From contig CAZRIT010000064.1 in NCBI GenBank assembly GCA_964600225.1, positions 1 to 10,731 of the forward strand: a stretch of DNA of 10,731 nt. Reading direction: 5' to 3'. The first letter of the stretch is position 1. Every line of letters starts with the position of its first letter. This document shows, piece after piece, positions 7,028-10,731 of this stretch. This stretch comes from CAZRIT01 sp964600225. GTDB taxonomy: Bacteria; Bacillota; Clostridia; Christensenellales; CAG-138. The translations under genes were made by a program, and so were the position numbers. A model generated the notes under the pieces. It had not been told where the DNA came from. It saw nothing but the letters and a program-made list of their open reading frames with translations, and searched no databases.

Positions 7028-8059
7028 ATGAACGATATGCGCATGAGGAACCGCCGCATCGCGGCAAAATACATCATCAGCATCATCATGCTCTCCGTAG
7101 GCCTGGTGGTCTACTTGCTTGCAAGGGAGCCGTACACCCGCTTTCGCGATCGAACGCGCGATTGGATGGAGGATGCGCTCTGGCAAACCGTGGGCAGCAT
7201 CCGCACGGGCATTGCGCAGATGCGTCTGCCCGATAACCTGCGGCTCGGCGGTGCGCATACGCCGCCGAGCGGCAGCGGCACGCAGCTGGAGAGCGGCGTC
7301 TCCGACGCACCCGAAAACGCGGGCGGCGGGCTGTACTTTCATGAAACGTTCTATCCCTATTGCGCCATGCTGCCCGATGCGCTCAAGCTCATCTACAACC
7401 AGGTGTACGCAAACGCCCTTTCGTGCAATCGGGAGCGGTTTACGCTGGTATCGACGCTGTCGCAGCAGGAGTTGCAGGATGTGATGAACGCCGTCTATAA
7501 CGATCACCCCGAGCTGTTCTGGCTCGACACCTCCTATGCCTACGGCTATGTGGGCGAGGGGCTGGTGGTGACGCTGACGCTTACCTACAACGCCGCCGTG
7601 GAGAATTTCGAGCAGAGCAAGGCGCAGTTTGAAGCCGCCGCCGCGGGCATTGTGGAGGCAGCCAAGCAGTATGTGGACGATGCGGACAAGGAGCGCTATG
7701 TGCACGATCGGCTGATGGATATGGCCGTGTACGACGAAGCGTCCCCTATGAGCCAGAGCGCGTACAGCGCGCTGGTGCTGGGGCGCTCGGTGTGCGCGGG
7801 CTACGCGCGCGCATTCCAATACATGATGATGCAGCTTTCCATTCCCTGCTACTACTGCGTGGGCACGGCCGCGGGCGGCGACCACGCGTGGAACATCGTG
7901 CAGCTCAACGGCGACTGCTACAACGTGGACGCGGCCTGGAACGACGCCGCGGGCGAGGTGCTGGGCGGCTACAACTATACCTATTTCAACGTCCCCGACG
8001 GGGAACTGAGCGAGCATGTCCGCACGGGCCTTTCAGGCAGGCTGCCCAAGTGCGCGTAG
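7028..8059 (+). CDS. Membrane-anchored transglutaminase-like protein
   Basis: This 343-residue protein has a basic N-terminus (RMRNRR) and one hydrophobic segment (about 13-32) that should anchor it or act as a signal, placing the rest outside the cell. The C-terminal half carries a transglutaminase/protease-like fold with the full triad: C256 in GRSVCAGYARAFQYM, H286 in GGDHAWNIV and D301 in NVDAAWND. The middle (about 105-215) contains a segment with LFWLDTSY and an Ala/Glu-rich helix, as seen in the secreted clostridial relatives that precede this core. A Pro/Gly/Ser-rich linker lies at about 75-100. Such proteins may act as peptidases or crosslinkers; the reaction is not known here. There is no clear ribosome binding site, and ATGs at 7037 and 7043 are alternatives. 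Family is firm, function is not. Confidence 0.86.
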   Translation: MNDMRMRNRRIAAKYIISIIMLSVGLVVYLLAREPYTRFRDRTRDWMEDALWQTVGSIRTGIAQMRLPDNLRLGGAHTPPSGSGTQLESGVSDAPENAGGGLYFHETFYPYCAMLPDALKLIYNQVYANALSCNRERFTLVSTLSQQELQDVMNAVYNDHPELFWLDTSYAYGYVGEGLVVTLTLTYNAAVENFEQSKAQFEAAAAGIVEAAKQYVDDADKERYVHDRLMDMAVYDEASPMSQSAYSALVLGRSVCAGYARAFQYMMMQLSIPCYYCVGTAAGGDHAWNIVQLNGDCYNVDAAWNDAAGEVLGGYNYTYFNVPDGELSEHVRTGLSGRLPKCA

Positions 8060-8067
8060 AAAGCGCA

Positions 8068-8095
8068 GTTCCTTTCTTTTGCAAAAGAAAGGAAC
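8068..8095. repeat. Perfect 28-bp palindrome
   Basis: GTTCCTTTCTTTTG (8068-8081) is followed at once by its exact reverse complement (8082-8095). It starts eight bases after the stop of the transglutaminase-like gene. No T-run follows on either strand, so it is not a standard intrinsic terminator, though it could block or end transcripts or serve as an mRNA 3' stabiliser. Its pyrimidine arm ending in TTTT and purine arm starting with AAAA resemble the second palindrome downstream. Confidence 0.85.
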
Positions 8096-8151
8096 CGAAA
8101 GAAAACGCATAAAACATCTAAAACATCAAATATCAGTGTGAAGTTTTTCTG

Positions 8152-8191
8152 CTTACTCTTTTTTCAAAAAGAGTAAGTCGAAAAGAGTAAG
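8152..8191. repeat. 24-bp inverted repeat plus a third direct copy of one arm
   Basis: CTTACTCTTTTT (8152-8163) and AAAAAGAGTAAG (8166-8177) pair perfectly across two bases. The purine arm, AAAAGAGTAAG, occurs again at 8181-8191. Between this element and the first palindrome is AT-rich sequence with a tandem nonamer TAAAACATC (8110-8118, 8119-8127). The block separates two convergent genes and may act as a two-way transcription barrier or be a small repeat element. Confidence 0.8.
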
Positions 8192-8201
8192 AAGAACCCG
8201 T

Positions 8202-9242
8202 TTATTCTGTCGCTTCCTTCAGCGCTGCCAAAAACGCGTCCACCTGATTGGGGTCGGTCGCCCAGCAGGTGCAGAGGCGCACGGTCTCGTGCGCGTCGTC
8301 GTACGCGCCCCAGTGGTTGACGGTGAAACGATCGGAAAGCGTTTGCACCACCGCGTTGGGCAGGATGGGGAAGAGCTGGTTGGTCACCGAGTGCGACAAG
8401 AACGGGTAGCCCAGCGCGGCAATGCCCTCACGCAGGCGTTTGGCCTCATGGAGCGCATGGCGGGCGATGGAAAAATACAGACCGTCCGTAAACAGCGTTA
8501 AAAACTGAATCCCCAGGATGCGGCCCTTGGCGGCCATGCCGCCGTGCTGCTTGAGGATGTAGCGAAAATCCTGATTGAGCGCGGGGGTGTTGATGACCAG
8601 CGCTTCGCCAAAGAGCGCGCCCATCTTGGTGCCGCCGATGGTGAAGGCGTCGGTCAGGCGCGACAGATCCGCCATGGTGACGTCGCTGCCCTCGGCCATC
8701 AACGCGCACCCAAGCCTTGCGCCGTCCAGATAGATGCGCACAGCGCGTTTGCGGCACACGTCGCTCAGCGCCGCCAGCTCCGCCTTGGTGTAGAGGGTGC
8801 CGATTTCGGTGGGGTGGGAGATGTAGACCAGCGCGGGCTGCACCATGTGTTCCGCGGTGGGGTCGGCATAGTGGGCGTCGATGCAATCGGCCACCTGTTG
8901 AGCCGTCAGCTTCCCGTCGGTGGCGGGCAGGGACAGCACCTTGTGGCCCGTGGCCTCGATGGCGCCCGATTCGTGCACGTTGATGTGCCCGCTGTCGGCG
9001 CTGATGACGCCCTGATGCGGCCTGAGCGCCGCGGCAATCAGCGTCAGGTTGGCCTGCGTGCCGCCCATGAGGAAATGCACGCGGCTGTTGGGGTTGTCCA
9101 GGTGCTGCAGGATGGCCGCGCGCGCTTGCGCGCAGTAGGTATCCAGCCCGTAGGTATCGGTCTGCTCGCGGTTGGTTTGGATCAGCGCGGCAAGGATGCT
9201 CTCATGCGCGCCCTCGCTGTAATCATTGGCAAAGCTGTACAT
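8202..9242 (-). CDS. Low-specificity L-threonine aldolase family protein (PLP-dependent)
   Basis: This 346-residue enzyme belongs to the beta-eliminating lyase/threonine aldolase group, which splits L-threonine or allo-threonine to glycine and acetaldehyde. The opening SFANDYSEGAHESIL is typical. Other conserved points are HFLMGGTQANL (56-66), the ring-stacking His in SGHINVHESGA (84-93, likely H86), SHPTEIGTLY (142-151), D173 and R176 in YLDGARLG, and the PLP lysine K206 in IGGTKMGAL. Length is usual. An ATG lies 24 bases further upstream in frame, but GGGAGGAA (9248-9255) stands five bases before the ATG at 9242, which decides the start. The gene has its own promoter and converges on the transglutaminase-like gene. 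Related beta-eliminating activities on hydroxy or aromatic amino acids cannot be excluded. Confidence 0.92.
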   Translation of the reverse strand: MYSFANDYSEGAHESILAALIQTNREQTDTYGLDTYCAQARAAILQHLDNPNSRVHFLMGGTQANLTLIAAALRPHQGVISADSGHINVHESGAIEATGHKVLSLPATDGKLTAQQVADCIDAHYADPTAEHMVQPALVYISHPTEIGTLYTKAELAALSDVCRKRAVRIYLDGARLGCALMAEGSDVTMADLSRLTDAFTIGGTKMGALFGEALVINTPALNQDFRYILKQHGGMAAKGRILGIQFLTLFTDGLYFSIARHALHEAKRLREGIAALGYPFLSHSVTNQLFPILPNAVVQTLSDRFTVNHWGAYDDAHETVRLCTCWATDPNQVDAFLAALKEATE

Positions 9243-9271
9243 ATCGATTCCTCCCGATTTTGACATTCTTT

Positions 9272-9300
9272 ATCATAAAAGCAACGGGGAGAGAATGCAA
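9272..9300 (-). promoter_or_regulatory. Promoter of the threonine-aldolase-family gene
   Basis: On the minus strand, TATGAT (9272-9277, five of six matches) follows TTGCAT (9295-9300, three of six) after a 17-base spacer. The predicted start near 9265 leaves a leader of about 20 bases that holds the GGGAGGAA ribosome binding site. Confidence 0.55.
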
Positions 9301-9322
9301 TAGGCATATCGGCCGATTCGGT

Positions 9323-9354
9323 AAAAAAACCGCCGAGGCGCTGTGCCGCGACGG
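9323..9354 (-). terminator. Intrinsic terminator of the zinc-ribbon gene
   Basis: On the minus strand, CCGTCGCGG (9346-9354) pairs with CCTCGGCGG (9330-9338) with one G-U pair and one mismatch around a seven-base loop, then runs into seven Ts (9323-9329). It starts 21 bases after the stop of the upstream minus-strand gene and separates it from the aldolase-family promoter. Confidence 0.72.
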
Positions 9355-9375
9355 GTATGACGGTGTGACGACATG

Positions 9376-9921
9376 TCAAAACGTGGCAAGATCCTCGCGC
9401 GTAAACACGATGGTCAACTCGCCGACATACAGCTCCAGCTCGGCGCTGTCGGTCATTTCCGCATTCCAGCGGTCGCCGCCGCTGCGGATTTCGATGCCGT
9501 GGAAATCGGGGCCCCAGCGGCCGACGCCCGCGCGGTCGTTGAAGGTGGCCACGACCCTGCCGCCGTCTCGGATGCGGAATCTGCTGCCCTGTTGAATTTC
9601 CAGCGTGGGCGCGCTGCCCGTAAAGTAGTCCGATACCGCGTGGGAAACGCCGTCCGCCTCCACGCCGATTGCCACCCATGTGCCCACAATGGGCTCGGGC
9701 GCATCGGACTTGGGCAGCGGCAGCAGCAATACCAGATAAAAAAGTAAAAGCGCAAGGCCGACGCCGAGGACACCCCGCCAAGGCTTGCGCCGCGCCTTGC
9801 CCGATGCGGGCTGCCGCAAGCGATCGGGCGATTGGCCGATATCCTGCGCGGGCGCGCCGCAGCGGACGCAGAAACGGGCCTCTTCGGGCACGGGTTGCCC
9901 GCAGTTGGTGCAGTAACGCAT
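9376..9921 (-). CDS. Zinc-ribbon, single-pass membrane protein with C-terminal lipocalin-like domain
   Basis: This 181-residue protein starts with a zinc ribbon, MRYCTNCGQPVPEEARFCVRCG, whose four cysteines (C4, C7, C18, C21) form two CxxC knuckles. A basic, Pro/Ser-containing linker (about 23-48) leads to one membrane helix (about 51-69). The remaining part (about 77-181) starts with IVGTWVAIGVEADGVSHAV and ends with ELTIVFTRED. This resembles the small beta-rich, lipocalin-like domains found in many clostridial surface proteins. The ribbon should face the cytoplasm and the beta domain the outside; this orientation is inferred from the basic linker. The open frame extends 37 codons further upstream, but AAGGAGGGT (9929-9937) lies seven bases before the ATG at 9921, and the upstream part covers the promoter, so the shorter start is chosen. 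It forms a single-gene unit. No specific function is known to me. Confidence 0.82.
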   Translation of the reverse strand: MRYCTNCGQPVPEEARFCVRCGAPAQDIGQSPDRLRQPASGKARRKPWRGVLGVGLALLLFYLVLLLPLPKSDAPEPIVGTWVAIGVEADGVSHAVSDYFTGSAPTLEIQQGSRFRIRDGGRVVATFNDRAGVGRWGPDFHGIEIRSGGDRWNAEMTDSAELELYVGELTIVFTREDLATF

Positions 9922-9953
9922 GGAACATACCCTCCTTGCGGATCGTTTTACCG

Positions 9954-9982
9954 AGTATACCATGCCGCCGCCGCGCGCGCAA
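9954..9982 (-). promoter_or_regulatory. Extended -10 promoter of the zinc-ribbon gene
   Basis: On the minus strand, TATACT (9954-9959, five of six matches) is preceded by TGG, giving an extended -10. TTGCGC (9977-9982, four of six) stands 17 bases upstream. Transcription would start near 9947, giving a leader of about 26 bases with a strong ribosome binding site. Confidence 0.62.
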
Positions 9983-10120
9983 AGGGACGCATGGCGGCGG
10001 GTGGCAACGCTACCATTATAATATACGCCCAAAATAAGTTTCGCAGGTCAAAAAGCCCCGCATGGCGGGTGAAACAGGTCTTTACGGCAAAATTATGAGC
10101 AAAAAACAGAAAATCGCTTC
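9983..10120. other. Gene-free stretch between divergent zinc-ribbon and rpoB units
   Basis: Together with the flanking promoters and the rpoB leader, this belongs to a gene-free interval of about 420 bases (9922-10342). The left part is AT-rich without a credible reading frame. It contains one small hairpin, CCCGC (10057-10061) with GCGGG (10065-10069), which on the minus strand is followed by GCTTTTT like a small terminator, although no minus-strand gene ends here. Confidence 0.45.
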
Positions 10121-10149
10121 TTGACAGGGGAAAAACGGAGTGATAACAT
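10121..10149 (+). promoter_or_regulatory. rpoB promoter P1
   Basis: A perfect -35, TTGACA (10121-10126), is followed after exactly 17 bases by TAACAT (10144-10149), four of six matches to the -10 consensus. Predicted transcription starts near 10156, about 187 bases before the rpoB start codon. Confidence 0.68.
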
Positions 10150-10155
10150 TTAAAA

Positions 10156-10186
10156 TTGACTCATGATGGAGTAACTGTGGTATTAT
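10156..10186 (+). promoter_or_regulatory. rpoB promoter P2, extended -10
   Basis: TTGACT (10156-10161, five of six) is followed after 19 bases by TATTAT (10181-10186, five of six), with TGG just before it as an extended -10. The -35 of P2 lies at the predicted start site of P1, so the two promoters are tightly nested. The P2 start would be near 10193, leaving a leader of about 150 bases. Confidence 0.55.
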
Positions 10187-10260
10187 GCCCAAAAATGTGC
10201 TCGGAACGCGGGGAACCGCATAGCCAATGCAGGATTGGGAAACAATGCCAGGGGGGCTTT

Positions 10261-10346
10261 ATGGGTCAAGGGCATTCTAAATGATTTGGCAAAAAAATGC
10301 AAGAAGATGCGCAAGCAACGCATCGGCAAGGGGTATACGCGAATGA
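10261..10346 (+). other. Two chained mini-ORFs in the rpoB leader
   Basis: A seven-codon frame (MGQGHSK, 10261-10284) has AGGGGGG (10250-10256) four bases before its ATG. Its stop overlaps, as ATGA, the ATG of a 21-codon frame (10281-10346), rich in Arg, Ala and Ser. That frame stops at TGA inside the ATGATG where rpoB begins. The overlaps would let ribosomes pass from one frame to the next. No known leader peptide is recognised and chance is possible. Confidence 0.3.
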
Positions 10347-10731
10347 TGCACGATGTCAAAATGGGCCGACGAACGCGGAAGAGCTTTTCCAGTATCCGTG
10401 AAGTGCTGGACATGCCGGATCTGATCGAGATCCAGAAAAATTCCTACTACCGATTTCTCAGGGAGGACCTTCGCGACGTTCTGGACGACATTTCTCCGAT
10501 CACGGATTATTCCGGCAAACTCGTACTGGAGTTTGTGGATTACCGCATCGATCTGGACAAACCCAAGTATTCGATGGAGGAGAGCAAGGAGCGCGACGTC
10601 AACTACGCAGCACCCCTTCGCGGCAACGTGCGCCTCATCAATAAAGAAACGGGAGAGGTCAAGCAGCAGGAAGTGTTCATGGGCGATTTCCCGCTCATGA
10701 CCCCGCAGGGCACGTTTATCATCAACGGCGC
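10343..10731 (+). CDS. rpoB: DNA-directed RNA polymerase subunit beta, N-terminal part (cut by window end)
   Basis: The visible 129 codons are the start of the beta subunit, the catalytic core partner that carries the rifampicin pocket further downstream. The N-terminus MMHDVKMGRRTRKSFSS lines up without gaps with the usual Firmicutes beginning. EVLDMPDLIEIQKNSYYRFL, the ISPITDYSGKLVLEF block, ERDVNYAAPL and FMGDFPLMTPQGTFIING are all strongly conserved. The ATG at 10343 is chosen because of this alignment and because AAGGGG (10328-10333) lies nine bases before it; ATGs at 10346 and 10361 are alternatives. The frame stays open far upstream without an ATG-plus-ribosome-binding-site start that fits the family. 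The gene runs off the right edge. It is led by its own tandem promoters and has no rplL directly before it. Confidence 0.96.
   Translation, partial: MMHDVKMGRRTRKSFSSIREVLDMPDLIEIQKNSYYRFLREDLRDVLDDISPITDYSGKLVLEFVDYRIDLDKPKYSMEESKERDVNYAAPLRGNVRLINKETGEVKQQEVFMGDFPLMTPQGTFIING

Noticed and set aside
8068..8177. The two palindromes as ordinary intrinsic terminators
   Set aside because: Neither stem is followed by a T-run on either strand; they are listed as repeats with unknown role.
9922..10032. N-terminal extension of the zinc-ribbon protein
   Set aside because: The extra 37 residues cover the extended -10 promoter and the ribosome binding site, and the ribbon normally begins at the protein's N-terminus.
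10200..10342. N-terminal extension of RpoB through the open upstream frame
   Set aside because: No ATG with a good ribosome binding site lies in it except ones that add residues not seen in the family; the start at 10343 aligns exactly with known N-termini.
1..10731. tRNA, rRNA, CRISPR, transposase, integrase or toxin-antitoxin genes
   Set aside because: Both strands were read for cloverleaf ends, regularly spaced repeats and typical motifs; none was found.

Overview
The window looks like a chromosomal segment of a GC-rich, Gram-positive anaerobe of the Firmicutes (Clostridia), probably an uncultured gut-type lineage. This rests on RpoA and RpoB sequences of Firmicutes type, strong AGGAGG-class ribosome binding sites, an L17 with lineage-type insertions, and a secreted lamin-tail/CotH-kinase protein of a kind common in Clostridia. 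No rRNA, tRNA, CRISPR array, transposase or phage gene was seen.

Layout. The left edge (1-1484) is the end of the large ribosomal-protein operon, rpoA then rplQ, closed by an intrinsic terminator (about 1506-1540). A new transcription unit follows with an extended -10 promoter near 1573-1602 and a 3.4 kb gene (1674-5054) for a secreted protein with four lamin-tail domains, a chitobiase-like domain and a CotH-type protein kinase domain. Convergent to it, on the minus strand, is a very small Cys-containing membrane protein gene (about 5031-5219), which contains within it a terminator-like hairpin serving the plus strand. Next comes an ABC importer pair of the nitrate/sulfonate/taurine/thiamine-precursor class (ATPase 5392-6162, permease 6149-6949, overlapping by 14 bases) with no substrate-binding protein in view. 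A membrane-anchored transglutaminase-like protein (7028-8059) follows.

The intergenic stretch 8060-8201 holds two near-perfect palindromes of similar design. Beyond it two minus-strand genes lie in separate units: a PLP-dependent threonine-aldolase-family enzyme (8202-9242) and a zinc-ribbon/transmembrane/beta-domain protein (9376-9921). Each has its own promoter, and the second also has a terminator. The right edge (about 9960-10731) is the leader and 5' end of rpoB, driven by two tandem sigma-A-type promoters. The leader carries two tiny reading frames that chain by stop/start overlap into the rpoB start.

How the genes fit together. The outer genes are core transcription and translation genes; the inner genes are accessory and mostly concern the cell surface (CotH protein, transglutaminase-like protein, importer, small membrane protein, zinc-ribbon membrane protein). 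Nothing proves that the accessory genes form one system: separate promoters, strand switches and terminators argue for several small units inserted between rplQ and rpoB. The most unusual points are the gene order itself (rpoB starting a unit with its own promoters and without rplJ/rplL directly before it), the terminator embedded in an antisense gene, the chained mini-ORFs before rpoB, and the paired palindromes at 8068-8177.
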